Positions 1 to 6,867 of a DNA stretch of 14,136 bases are shown here, piece after piece. Positions within the stretch are counted from its first letter, which is position 1. Each line of letters starts with the position of its first letter. The stretch is from positions 1-14,136 of the forward strand of contig JALTXS010000095.1 of the NCBI GenBank assembly GCA_027048265.1. Reading direction: 5' to 3'. A program made the translations under genes and the position numbers. The notes under the pieces are model-generated. The model did no database searches, was not told the DNA's origin, and worked only from the letters and a program-made list of their open reading frames with translations. This DNA comes from Desulfurococcales archaeon (GTDB lineage Archaea > Thermoproteota > Thermoprotei_A > Sulfolobales > Fervidicoccaceae).

Positions 1-2
1 GT

Positions 3-620
3 GCTAGCCTCGAGGCCATTAGTACCGCGGGCAGTGGGGGCTTCCTCGCCATATTAGCCGCCGTGAACCTGGCTGCCTACAGGCTTAGGCGGACAACAGG
101 CGCGAACCCCATTATCACACTAGGGGGCACGGCACTCAGCATCGCAGCCCTCGCAATACTCCTTTCACGCATGTACGAGATGGACCCTGGCCAGATAAGG
201 GTCTTCGCCGCTATGGTGGTGGGGAGCATCATGGCCGAGTACCTCTACAGGAGGGTGACCAGGCGGGGCCTCCCCAAGGTGGTTGACCCCAGGCTTGCTG
301 AGAGGGAGAAGATGCTCCAAGAATGGCGAAGCATGTCAGAAAGGATAGCGGCTACTATAAAAAAGACGCTACCCGACGCAGAGGTCTACCTTATAGGAAG
401 CCATGCCCGGGAAGAGCCCCACAGGGCGGGCGACTTGGACATCCTAATCGTTACCAAGCTCAAGGTTAGCAAGAAGAAGCTTGAAGAACTTAGAAGAGTT
501 ATCGAGAAAGAGCACAACCTCCCCCCACATCATCCTCTACACCTACACGCAACCAACGAGGAAGAGCTAGACAAATACAGGCACAAAAAGAGGATAAAAA
601 CGGCTATTTGGAGCACATAG
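3..620 (+). CDS. Membrane-anchored MNT-type nucleotidyltransferase (5'-partial)
   Basis: The C-terminal half is a minimal nucleotidyltransferase domain. Counting from the GTG at 63, G112-S113 and D124-L125-D126 form the GS-x10-DLD signature that holds the nucleotide and catalytic metal. The usual third acidic residue is not obvious, since an LHLHAT stretch stands near its place. Before the domain lie two hydrophobic segments (about residues 17-34 and 46-62), then a basic, charged linker. The frame stays open to the left edge, and the codons just before 63 encode a further hydrophobic stretch (GGFLAILAAVNLAAY). The GTG at 63 has no ribosome site in front of it. I therefore think the gene begins before the window and has at least three membrane segments. 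Free MNT proteins normally pair with HEPN toxins and can modify them; no HEPN gene is adjacent here. The substrate is unknown. The domain call is good; the role of the membrane part is inference. Confidence 0.75.
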   Translation, partial: ASLEAISTAGSGGFLAILAAVNLAAYRLRRTTGANPIITLGGTALSIAALAILLSRMYEMDPGQIRVFAAMVVGSIMAEYLYRRVTRRGLPKVVDPRLAEREKMLQEWRSMSERIAATIKKTLPDAEVYLIGSHAREEPHRAGDLDILIVTKLKVSKKKLEELRRVIEKEHNLPPHHPLHLHATNEEELDKYRHKKRIKTAIWST

Positions 621-641
621 GGGGCCGGCAACGCTAATCCG

Positions 642-657
642 GGGATTCTTTAATCCC
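642..657 (+). other. Small perfect hairpin after the nucleotidyltransferase gene
   Basis: GGGATT and AATCCC pair perfectly around a CTTT loop, 21 bases after the stop codon of the nucleotidyltransferase and inside the short gap between two converging genes. It may form at the end of the transcript. No long T-run follows, so I do not call it a terminator. Confidence 0.3.
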
Positions 658-734
658 ATGACCGTCCTTCTGAACCTGGCTTATATGCTTGGCGTGCCCA
701 GTATTGTTTAGGAACGACATGACACATGACCGTG

Positions 735-1151
735 TTAAGGTATTGTCATCACCCTTTTTCGGGAAGCGGCTTTCGATAACTCCTTGTCAAAGGTCGCCAG
801 CCCCGCGTTTCTCGACATAGCTAGACTTAGATAGGCGGCGTCGTAAACCGTTATCCTCTCCTCCATTGCCAGCCTAAACGCTTCATGGACCGTACCACTT
901 ACCGGTATTACATCAAGCTTACTCCATATTTCTATGAGGTCTTTCGCTGCCTCAAGCGCTTCCCTCTCACCAATCTCACCTGTTTTGACACCGTGTTTCC
1001 AAATGGCGTTCAATGCCTCCAAGAGAGCCTGCTCCGTTACTACAAGGTGCTCACCGCTAGAAACCCATAGGCGCATAAGTTTGCGCGCCTTGTCAGAGCC
1101 CTCTTCTGTGATAACCAACTTTACTAGGAAGGACGCGTCAAGGACGATCAT
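735..1151 (-). CDS. vapC: VapC-type PIN-domain ribonuclease toxin
   Basis: A single PIN domain of 138 residues, the usual VapC length. The four acidic residues that bind the catalytic metals are all visible: D5 (MIVLDAS), E45 (ALLEAL), D104 (TVYDAAYL) and D122 (ATFDKEL). VapC toxins are Mg2+/Mn2+-dependent endoribonucleases that cut RNA, often tRNA or rRNA, when free of antitoxin. The ATG start overlaps the TGA stop of the upstream vapB gene by four bases (ATGA), so the two are translationally coupled. The complete catalytic set suggests an active toxin. The RNA target cannot be read from sequence. Confidence 0.9.
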   Translation of the reverse strand: MIVLDASFLVKLVITEEGSDKARKLMRLWVSSGEHLVVTEQALLEALNAIWKHGVKTGEIGEREALEAAKDLIEIWSKLDVIPVSGTVHEAFRLAMEERITVYDAAYLSLAMSRNAGLATFDKELSKAASRKRVMTIP

Positions 1152-1366
1152 CGCTTTTCCCTATCTTCCCTGATTAGGATTGTCGAGTCCACCTGGACTT
1201 TCCGCTCCGATGCCCTCTTTTCTATCTCATCGAGCAATTCCAGGAGTTCTAGGCCCCGAACCCTCTCTTCAAGGAACCTCCTGACCTCGCTGCTCCAGTC
1301 TATGGGGTACTTCTTCATCTTGGCCCTGAGCTTTTTCGGAACTCTAAATGAGACTACGTCAGACAC
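1148..1366 (-). CDS. vapB: VapB-type ribbon-helix-helix antitoxin
   Basis: A 72-residue protein beginning SDVVSFRVPKKLRAKMKKY, an N-terminal beta strand followed by a basic helix, as in ribbon-helix-helix (RHH) DNA-binding antitoxins. The middle (about residues 23-50) is a charged helix rich in Glu, Arg and Leu. The C-terminal tail, about residues 51-72, is hydrophilic and is where such proteins normally wrap around the toxin. The start is GTG. A perfect inverted repeat lies three bases before it, which fits autorepression by a VapB dimer or a VapBC complex. The stop overlaps the vapC start by four bases. The RHH assignment is from pattern; the partner is certain from context. Confidence 0.85.
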   Translation of the reverse strand: MSDVVSFRVPKKLRAKMKKYPIDWSSEVRRFLEERVRGLELLELLDEIEKRASERKVQVDSTILIREDREKR

Positions 1367-1368
1367 TT

Positions 1369-1387
1369 TGATTACACCTTGTAATCA
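1369..1387 (-). promoter_or_regulatory. Probable VapB operator: 8-bp perfect inverted repeat
   Basis: TGATTACA and TGTAATCA form perfect 8-bp arms with a CCT spacer, ending two bases before the vapB GTG. An A+T-rich TATA-like element (TTAAATAA read on the minus strand, about 1402-1410) would place transcription start near 1381, inside the repeat. Binding there would block initiation, as expected for toxin-antitoxin autoregulation. Confidence 0.6.
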
Positions 1388-1597
1388 TTATTGTATACAC
1401 CGGTTATTTAACCCTGCTTCATATAACGCAAGAGCAACCAGATGTACAGAGCCCATTCATGTACACCCATTTAACATCGAATGCCCTCTATAAGCCAAAA
1501 CCGTTCAACATACACGCCACTACAAAAAGATAACCCTGACAGGAATGCACGGCGCAACAAAAGCCCACTAAACCAAAACACACCCATTCACTACAAC

Positions 1598-2041
1598 TTA
1601 ACCTGTACTCCTCTTATCCCCCATAACTTTGACGAGCTTTTCAAGAAGAATCCTAGGCAGCTCTACTGCCTCGGACCTGCTCTTGCTCGCGCTAACCACC
1701 ACGACACGGCATTCCGCAGACAACCTGTCCCGGGTCAAGTTCTTTATGAGGAACCGGTACTCCAAACTCCTCCTCCCTGGGGTTACGGAGACTATCTCTA
1801 CCCGAGCCCGGTCCCCGTACCAGAGGGGGTAGCGGTAGTCACACTCAGCGTGCACCCTGGGGTACCAGATGTCGCTGTCCCCCCACCCCTGGTCCGTGTA
1901 GCGGAGCCCCAGGCTCTCCAAGAACTCCTCCTCCGCCCTCTCACAGTACCTAAAATAATTCGAGAAGTGGACAACACCCGCCGCGTCAGTATCCACCCAG
2001 GGAACCCTGAACTCTATGCTGAAAACACTCTTTTCGGACAC
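1598..2041 (-). CDS. Acyl-CoA thioesterase, 4HBT/YbgC hotdog family
   Basis: A 147-residue single-domain hotdog protein. Its N-terminal motif, WVDTDAAGVVHFSNYFRYCE (residues 15-34), matches the 4-hydroxybenzoyl-CoA thioesterase/YbgC signature with the catalytic aspartate (D17) and the start of the long central helix. Such enzymes hydrolyse acyl-CoA thioesters to the free acid and CoA in the cytoplasm, usually as tetramers. The GTG start follows a clear GAGGGGAG ribosome site. The gene lies about 160 bases downstream of the mutase G protein on the same strand, so it may be the last gene of that cluster or have its own promoter; TATA-like runs at about 2071-2077 and 2124-2131 are candidates. 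The context suggests a short or branched acyl-CoA as substrate, but this is inference. Confidence 0.85.
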   Translation of the reverse strand: MSEKSVFSIEFRVPWVDTDAAGVVHFSNYFRYCERAEEEFLESLGLRYTDQGWGDSDIWYPRVHAECDYRYPLWYGDRARVEIVSVTPGRRSLEYRFLIKNLTRDRLSAECRVVVVSASKSRSEAVELPRILLEKLVKVMGDKRSTG

Positions 2042-2202
2042 AATTCTCCCCTCGCCAATACTCCATTCTCATTAAACGAAGATAGCTAGCAACTTCGCCA
2101 TAAAATGGAGCCCAAACCCATGTATTAAATCCTCCGAGGAAAAATGTCCGTTATCTGCAGTCTTTATACTTCTTGGGAGCCTCCTCTTCTCACGGGTTTT
2201 GC

Positions 2203-3204
2203 CTAGAGCCTCTGAAGTCTCATTCGAAGCTCTTCTAGGACGAGGTCAAGGATGCTCCGGTAGGGGTCAGGGCTCTTCCTTAGGGTATCGAGTATCTCGG
2301 CTCTTTTCTCCCCCACAATCTCCTCCACCATATCATCCACGAGGCTTCTCGCATAGAGACGTGCGAGCTTGACCCTGCGGTCCTCCACCCTCTGGGCGAA
2401 AAGTCCTTTCTCCTCGAGGAATACCCGGTGCTCCTCTATGGCATCTGCTAGCTCGGGTATGCCCGTGCCCTGTACGGCGCTCGTCTTAACTAGCCGGGGC
2501 GTCCACCCGTGCCTGGCGGATACTGTTCCTGCCTCGAGGGCGAACTTCATGAACTCGAGGGTTTGTTCGGCCTCGGGCTTGTCACTCTTGTTGAGAACAT
2601 AGACGTCCCCAATTTCCATAACGCCGGCCTTCAGGGCCTGTATGTCGTCGCCCGCCCCCGGCATGGTGACCACGAGGATGGTGTGGGCCACGTCAAGTAT
2701 GTCCACGTCCGCCTGCCCCACACCAACGGTCTCCACGATTATCTTGTCATACCCGAAGGCATCGAGGGCCTCCACCATCGCCAACGCTGCCAGGCTCAGG
2801 CCCCCTAGGAGCCCCTTGGAGGCTAGGCTCCTGATGAAAACCCCTGGGTCCGTGGCGTGCCTCTGCATTCTAAGCCGGTCTGCCATCAGGCTGCCCTCGC
2901 TCAGGGGGCTCGAGGGGTCGATCGCCAGGACCCCCACCCTAAGCCCCCGACGCCTGTACTCTGCTATGAGCTGGGAGGCCAGCGTGCTCTTCCCCGCACC
3001 CGGTATACCCGTGACGCCTACTACGTGGTTGCCCCCGCTCTTCTCAATGAGTAGCCTTAGCAGCACCCCTGCCTCGGGGCTGGGGGTCTCGAGGACGCTG
3101 AGAAGCTTCCCTGCCAGGGCCCTGCTCCCACCCCGGGCCCTCTCTATCAGGTTCAGAAGACGCTCTTCCAGACCCCCTGTGTCACCACTATATCTTCCTT
3201 GCAC
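2203..3204 (-). CDS. meaB: MeaB/ArgK-family G-protein chaperone of a B12-dependent mutase
   Basis: A 333-residue P-loop GTPase of the MeaB/ArgK family. Visible parts are an N-terminal helical region (1-60), the Walker A loop GIPGAGKST (66-74), the AIDPSSPLSEGSLMADR switch region (94-110), ETVGVGQAD (158-166) and the guanine-specificity motif NKSD (205-208). The C-terminal helical part is the usual dimerisation arm. MeaB proteins couple GTP hydrolysis to loading intact adenosylcobalamin into the mutase and ejecting damaged cofactor. Relatives serve methylmalonyl-, isobutyryl- and 2-hydroxyisobutyryl-CoA mutases, so the family does not decide the substrate. The GTG start has a GAGGAGAGG ribosome site and overlaps the small mutase subunit gene by 17 bases, so the two are in one operon. 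Confidence 0.93.
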   Translation of the reverse strand: MQGRYSGDTGGLEERLLNLIERARGGSRALAGKLLSVLETPSPEAGVLLRLLIEKSGGNHVVGVTGIPGAGKSTLASQLIAEYRRRGLRVGVLAIDPSSPLSEGSLMADRLRMQRHATDPGVFIRSLASKGLLGGLSLAALAMVEALDAFGYDKIIVETVGVGQADVDILDVAHTILVVTMPGAGDDIQALKAGVMEIGDVYVLNKSDKPEAEQTLEFMKFALEAGTVSARHGWTPRLVKTSAVQGTGIPELADAIEEHRVFLEEKGLFAQRVEDRRVKLARLYARSLVDDMVEEIVGEKRAEILDTLRKSPDPYRSILDLVLEELRMRLQRL

Positions 3205-3646
3205 CCTGCCTCTCCTCTGCCAGGCGGCGCATCTTCTCCACGATTACCTGGAGGGGCGTGCCGGGCAGGAAGACCTCCCTCACCCCCATCTCCTTGAGGC
3301 GGGGGATGTCGGGGAGGGGAATGGTGCCCCCCACTGTGACGGGTATGTCCTCCCCCAGGTCGCGGAGCAGCTCCATCAGCCTCGAAACGTGGTGTATGTG
3401 GGCCCCGCTTAAAATGCTGATGCCTATAACGTCCACGTCCTCCTGGAGCGCCGCCTCCACCACCTGCTCGGGGGTCTGCCTTATCCCCGTGTAGACCACG
3501 TCGAACCCAGCGTCCCTAAGAGCCCTCGCTACTACCTTGGCCCCCCGGTCGTGGCCGTCGAGGCCCAGCTTGGCCACTAGGACCTTGGGGGTCTTCGGGG
3601 GCCTTCCCCGGGGCTCATATGATTGGAGGCTCAACCCACTCACCAT
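3188..3646 (-). CDS. B12-binding small subunit of acyl-CoA mutase
   Basis: A 152-residue cobalamin-binding domain of the methylmalonyl/isobutyryl-CoA mutase type. All three B12 signatures are present: D30-G-H32-D-R-G35 (DxHxxG, with His32 the lower axial cobalt ligand), S77-I-L79 (SxL, at the nucleotide tail) and G106-G107. It pairs with the large subunit, as in archaea and in bacterial IcmA/IcmB or HcmA/HcmB; many bacterial MCMs fuse the two. The first 20 residues are a variable leader. The ATG at 3646 lies very close to GGAGGT; the GTG at 3643 has better spacing and may be the true start. The gene overlaps the large subunit by 32 bases and the G protein gene by 17, so all three are translationally coupled. 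Confidence 0.93.
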   Translation of the reverse strand: MVSGLSLQSYEPRGRPPKTPKVLVAKLGLDGHDRGAKVVARALRDAGFDVVYTGIRQTPEQVVEAALQEDVDVIGISILSGAHIHHVSRLMELLRDLGEDIPVTVGGTIPLPDIPRLKEMGVREVFLPGTPLQVIVEKMRRLAEERQGARKI

Positions 3647-5315
3647 AGACCTCCTTCAGGGCGTTTGTTATCTCCCCGAGGGTCGCGTAGGCCTTCACGG
3701 CCTCGAGTATGTAGGGCATGAGGTTCTCGCCCCTCCGCGCCACCTCGCGGAGCTCCCGGAGCCTCCTCTCCACAAGGGCGTTGTCCCTCTCGCTCCTGAG
3801 CCTGCGGAGCCTCTCCACCTGGCGCCTCTCGGCCTCCTCCTGGTCTATCTCGAGGAGGGGCACGTTTCGGAGCTCCTCGTCCTCCTCCTCAACGAAGATG
3901 TTCACCCCGACTATGTGCCTCCTCCCCTCCTCCACCTCCCTCTGGAAACGGTAGCTGGCGTCGCTTATCTCCTTCTGGGGGAAGCCCTTCTTCACCGCCT
4001 CGGTCATGCCCCCCATGGCCTCTATCCTCTCAATATACCTCCAAGCCTCCTCCTCCATCTTGTCCGTAAGCCACTCCACATAGTAGCTCCCCGCCAGAGG
4101 GTCAACAGTGTCCGCAACACCCGTCTCGTAGGCTATTATCTGCTGGGTTCTGAGCGCGAGCTTGGCGGCGAACTCGCTGGGAACCCGGAAGGGCTCGTCG
4201 AGCGCGTTGGTGTGGAGGCTCTGGGTCCCACCCAGCACGGCCGCGAGCGCCTCTATCGCTGTCCTAACAACGTTGTTCCAGGGCTGCTGGGCGGTGAGGC
4301 TGACTCCCGCGGTCTGGGTGTGGAAGCGGAGCCAGAGGCTCCTCTCCTTGCGGGCCCCGAACCACTCCCTCATTATGCGGGCCCACATTCTCCTCGCTGC
4401 GCGGAACTTCGCTATCTCTTCGAAGAAGTTTATGTGGCTGTCGAAGAAGAAGCTCAGCCGGTGGGCGAACTCGTCCACCTCCATCCCCCTGCCCTTGAGG
4501 TGCCTCACGTACTCTATGCCATCGGCGAGAGTGAAGGCGAGCTCCTGCACAGCGGTGCTCCCCGCCTCCCTTATGTGGTAGCCGCTTATGCTTATGGGGT
4601 TCCACTTGGGGAGGTTCTTGACGCTCCACTCCACCACATCCATTGCAATCTTAACGGCGGCCTCGGGGGGGTACACGTAGCTCTTCTGGGCCATGAACTC
4701 CTTCAGGGGGTCGTTCTGAACGGTGCCCCCAATCCTGTCCCGGGGCACGCCCTGCTTCTCCGCGACCGCCACGTACATGCTGAGGAGGATGGGGGCGGGG
4801 GGGTTGATGGTCATGTTAGTGGTGACCTGGCCCATGTCTATGCCCCTGAATATAATCTCCATGTCAAGCAGGCTGTCGACGGCCACGCCGCAGACTCCCA
4901 CCTCCCCCGAGGCACGGGGGTCGTCGCTGTCGATGCCCAGGAGCGTGGGGAAGTCGAAGGCCAGGCTCAGGCCCGTCTCCCCGTGCTCTATGAGGAACCG
5001 GAGCCTACGGTTAGTGTCCTCGGGGGTCCCGAAGCCCGAGAACATCCTCATGGTCCACAGGCGGCCCCGGTACATGGTGGCGTGTATTCCCCGGGTGAAG
5101 GGGTACTCTCCGGGGAGCCCCAGCTTCTCGAAGTAGTCATAGTCCCTCAGGTCGGCGGGCGTGTAGACTCGCTTGACCTCTATGCCCGAGAGGGTGGTGA
5201 ACCTATCCCTCCTCTCCGGGTACCTCTCCAGTGAGCGGCGGAGGGGACCCTCCTCCCACCTCTTCAAACGCTCCTCTATCTCGTCCAGCTCCCGCTCCGA
5301 GAACAGGCTGGGCAT
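3615..5315 (-). CDS. B12-dependent acyl-CoA mutase large subunit, isobutyryl-CoA mutase-like
   Basis: The catalytic TIM-barrel subunit of the methylmalonyl-CoA mutase family, 566 residues from the ATG at 5315, typical of split archaeal enzymes. Family blocks include YPFTRGIHATMYRGRLWTMR (71-90), GFGTPEDTNRR (94-104), FDFPT (120-124), GTVQNDPLKEF (197-207), the ISISGYHIREAG block with Y246-H247, and FHTQTAG. F92 and Q210 stand where methylmalonyl-CoA mutase has Tyr89 and Arg207, the residues that bind the carboxylate. Phe and Gln there are typical of isobutyryl-CoA mutase. A119 replaces the Asp that marks 2-hydroxyisobutyryl-CoA mutase. I infer interconversion of isobutyryl- and n-butyryl-CoA or a similar ester. 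I chose 5315 for family length and a GAGGGGT ribosome site; ATG at 5381 (588 residues), behind GAGAGGA and about 27 bases from a TATA box, is a real alternative, while the longest frame from 5435 is unlikely. The family is near certain; the substrate is moderate. Confidence 0.92.
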   Translation of the reverse strand: MPSLFSERELDEIEERLKRWEEGPLRRSLERYPERRDRFTTLSGIEVKRVYTPADLRDYDYFEKLGLPGEYPFTRGIHATMYRGRLWTMRMFSGFGTPEDTNRRLRFLIEHGETGLSLAFDFPTLLGIDSDDPRASGEVGVCGVAVDSLLDMEIIFRGIDMGQVTTNMTINPPAPILLSMYVAVAEKQGVPRDRIGGTVQNDPLKEFMAQKSYVYPPEAAVKIAMDVVEWSVKNLPKWNPISISGYHIREAGSTAVQELAFTLADGIEYVRHLKGRGMEVDEFAHRLSFFFDSHINFFEEIAKFRAARRMWARIMREWFGARKERSLWLRFHTQTAGVSLTAQQPWNNVVRTAIEALAAVLGGTQSLHTNALDEPFRVPSEFAAKLALRTQQIIAYETGVADTVDPLAGSYYVEWLTDKMEEEAWRYIERIEAMGGMTEAVKKGFPQKEISDASYRFQREVEEGRRHIVGVNIFVEEEDEELRNVPLLEIDQEEAERRQVERLRRLRSERDNALVERRLRELREVARRGENLMPYILEAVKAYATLGEITNALKEVYGEWVEPPII

Positions 5316-5404
5316 GGGCAGACCCCTCGGGGGATACGTGGGCACGCACATTATGCACAAGGGGGCTTTGAAGACCTTCATGGTTTCCTCTCGGCCCGCG
5401 TTAG

Positions 5405-5412
5405 TTTTAAAT
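5405..5412. promoter_or_regulatory. Shared TATA-like box between mutase cluster and corrinoid-binding gene
   Basis: TTTTAAAT contains the palindrome TTTAAA and reads as a TATA box on both strands. On the plus strand its centre is about 27-30 bases before the GTG at 5439, so that mRNA would be almost leaderless. On the minus strand it is about 27 bases from the alternative mutase ATG at 5381 and would give a leader of about 65 bases to the ATG at 5315. No other good TATA element lies in this short divergent gap. Confidence 0.5.
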
Positions 5413-5438
5413 CTTGCCGAGGACACACGGGCCATGGG

Positions 5439-6275
5439 GTGAGTGGGTTGGACACCTTCAAGGCCTACAGCGACGTACTGGGGGCCTTTGTTGAGCTCCC
5501 CCGGGAGCCCCAGCGCATAGTCAGCCTAGCGCCCGCCATTACTGAGACCCTCTACATGCTGGGCCTGGGCGACCGGGTGGTGGGGGTCAGCCCCTTCTGC
5601 TTCAAGCCCCCCGAGGCCCGCGAGAAGCCCAAGGTGGGGAGCTACATGCGGGTCAACTACAAGCTCCTCGAACAGCTCCACCCCGACCTCGTGCTAACAA
5701 CCACGGGGGCCCAGCTGGGAGTGACCCGGGAGCTGGCGGAGAAGGGCTATCGGGTCTACCCCTTCCCCCTCCCCACCACCCTGCCCGGGGTCATGGACAT
5801 GGTGCTCAACATAGCCCGCATCGTGGGGGCCTCCGAGGAAGGCTACCGCCTAGTAGGGGACATGTTGGGGAAGCTAGCCTCCCTCCCACCCAGAGAGCCC
5901 CAAACGGGCTACTACGAGATTGACCTGGGCGGCCCCGTGAGCGTGGGACGGTTCTCCTACATAACCCACGCCCTCCTCCACGCAGGCGTTAGGAACCTGT
6001 ACCACGAGGAGCCCCAGGCCTACATCCAGCCCCAGCCCAGTGAACTCGACAGGGAGGAGGTGGAGGTCATAGTCTACGAGACCAGCTACGGCAAGAAAAC
6101 CACCCCCGAAAAGGTGGCCGAAATGCTGCGGGAGAGGGGCGTTGAGAAGCCCCGGGCCCTCAGAGAGGGGAGGATAATAGTACTCCCCCCCGACACCCTA
6201 GCACACTACGGCCCCAGCATAGTAGACGCGGTAGAAAAGCTGAGAACAGAGCTCGACAAACTTGGTTTGCCTTAA
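5439..6275 (+). CDS. BtuF-like corrinoid-binding protein lacking a signal peptide
   Basis: A 278-residue protein of the BtuF/FepB helical-backbone receptor family. The N-terminal lobe contains PQRIVSLAPAITETLYMLG (24-42), the DRVVGVSPFCFKPPEAR segment, the KVGSY strand and LLEQLHPDLVLTTTG. The C-terminal lobe runs from about 145 and ends in a VDAVEKL helix. Relatives are extracytoplasmic binding proteins that deliver cobalamin to BtuCD or serve iron-chelate uptake. Here there is no signal peptide, lipobox or membrane anchor: the first 20 residues (SGLDTFKAYSDVLGAFVELP) are soluble, and no transporter genes follow. It is therefore probably cytoplasmic. Divergence from a B12-dependent mutase suggests corrinoid as ligand, perhaps for cofactor storage, capture or hand-over. 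The start is GTG; a TTG at 5448 behind GGGGTGA is an alternative. Fold is well supported; ligand is inferred. Confidence 0.8.
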   Translation: MSGLDTFKAYSDVLGAFVELPREPQRIVSLAPAITETLYMLGLGDRVVGVSPFCFKPPEAREKPKVGSYMRVNYKLLEQLHPDLVLTTTGAQLGVTRELAEKGYRVYPFPLPTTLPGVMDMVLNIARIVGASEEGYRLVGDMLGKLASLPPREPQTGYYEIDLGGPVSVGRFSYITHALLHAGVRNLYHEEPQAYIQPQPSELDREEVEVIVYETSYGKKTTPEKVAEMLRERGVEKPRALREGRIIVLPPDTLAHYGPSIVDAVEKLRTELDKLGLP

Positions 6276-6288
6276 CTGTTCTGTATTA

Positions 6289-6333
6289 ATGAAACTCCAA
6301 TTATCTATTAGTTTCGTTAGATTTTGGTTTTTC
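6289..6333 (+). terminator. Hairpin plus T-rich tract after the BtuF-like gene
   Basis: GAAACT (6291-6296) and AGTTTC (6310-6315) pair perfectly across a 13-base loop, with AA/TT extending the stem past one mismatch. A T-rich run, TTTTGGTTTTT, follows at 6322-6332. T-rich tracts end transcription in archaea, and the site lies between two converging genes. Confidence 0.5.
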
Positions 6334-6366
6334 ATATATTATGTAATGGTAGAGACTACGGTTAAT

Positions 6367-6867
6367 TCATAACTTGAGCATACTAAAAAGCTCATTATGA
6401 GTAACCAAGGGAGCACCACTTATGCTATGTTTGTTTATAAATCTCCTAAATTTTTTATCCAGGGTAAGGAACAACATCGACTCAACTGATGCGGTTGCAT
6501 ATAGAATGTTGTCAATAAGATCCTGGTGTCCTAAAATCCTTAGCTTATATGCTAAAGCAAATGCTCTTTCAGTATGTTGTACTGGGTTCATATATTCCGA
6601 TTCCCGGATAATGCGGAGGACTGTTTCAACCTCATCTGGTTCAATCTGCTTACCTCCCTTGCTTTTTTCCTTAGAAATCTTTGCGACAATTTCTAGTAGC
6701 GAAAAATTCGAATAGTAAACGGAGATTATGCCCTTGATTGCAGCATTGCGGAGCTTTAAGAATACACCTTCGTTTATATCCTTGACTATTATGCCAAACA
6801 TTGGCAGAAGGTAGGAAGTGTCGAGCAAGAGTGATACCGTTCTACCATCCCCACTTTTTTTGCTCAC
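6367..6867 (-). CDS. VapC-like PIN-domain toxin of the AbrB-paired type
   Basis: A 166-residue PIN domain. The acidic metal-binding set is visible: D16 (LLLDTSYL), E59 (FSLLEIVAK), D116/D119 (HQDLIDNILYATA) and D137 (LTLDKKF). The HxDLIDNILYATA form is common in archaeal PIN proteins paired with AbrB-fold antitoxins. It is probably an RNA-cleaving toxin held by the protein encoded just upstream. The GTG start lies inside the last codons of that antitoxin gene (26-base overlap), so translation is coupled. Codons are clearly more AT-rich than in the mutase cluster, with many TTA, ATA and AAA codons, which hints at separate origin. Catalytic residues look intact. Confidence 0.85.
   Translation of the reverse strand: MSKKSGDGRTVSLLLDTSYLLPMFGIIVKDINEGVFLKLRNAAIKGIISVYYSNFSLLEIVAKISKEKSKGGKQIEPDEVETVLRIIRESEYMNPVQHTERAFALAYKLRILGHQDLIDNILYATASVESMLFLTLDKKFRRFINKHSISGAPLVTHNELFSMLKL

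Noticed and set aside
659..712. A 17-codon frame starting ATG at 659
   Set aside because: Too short to judge, no ribosome site, and located between converging genes.
1481..2089. Plus-strand frame of 202 codons opposite the thioesterase gene
   Set aside because: No recognisable domain and a Pro-rich composition; the minus strand has a full hotdog signature and a ribosome site.
3537..5234. Long plus-strand open frame of 565 codons opposite the mutase gene
   Set aside because: It is an antisense shadow created by the GC-rich codon pattern of the mutase; the translation is low-complexity (His, Leu, Pro, Gly, Val) with no domain, while the minus strand encodes a clear enzyme.
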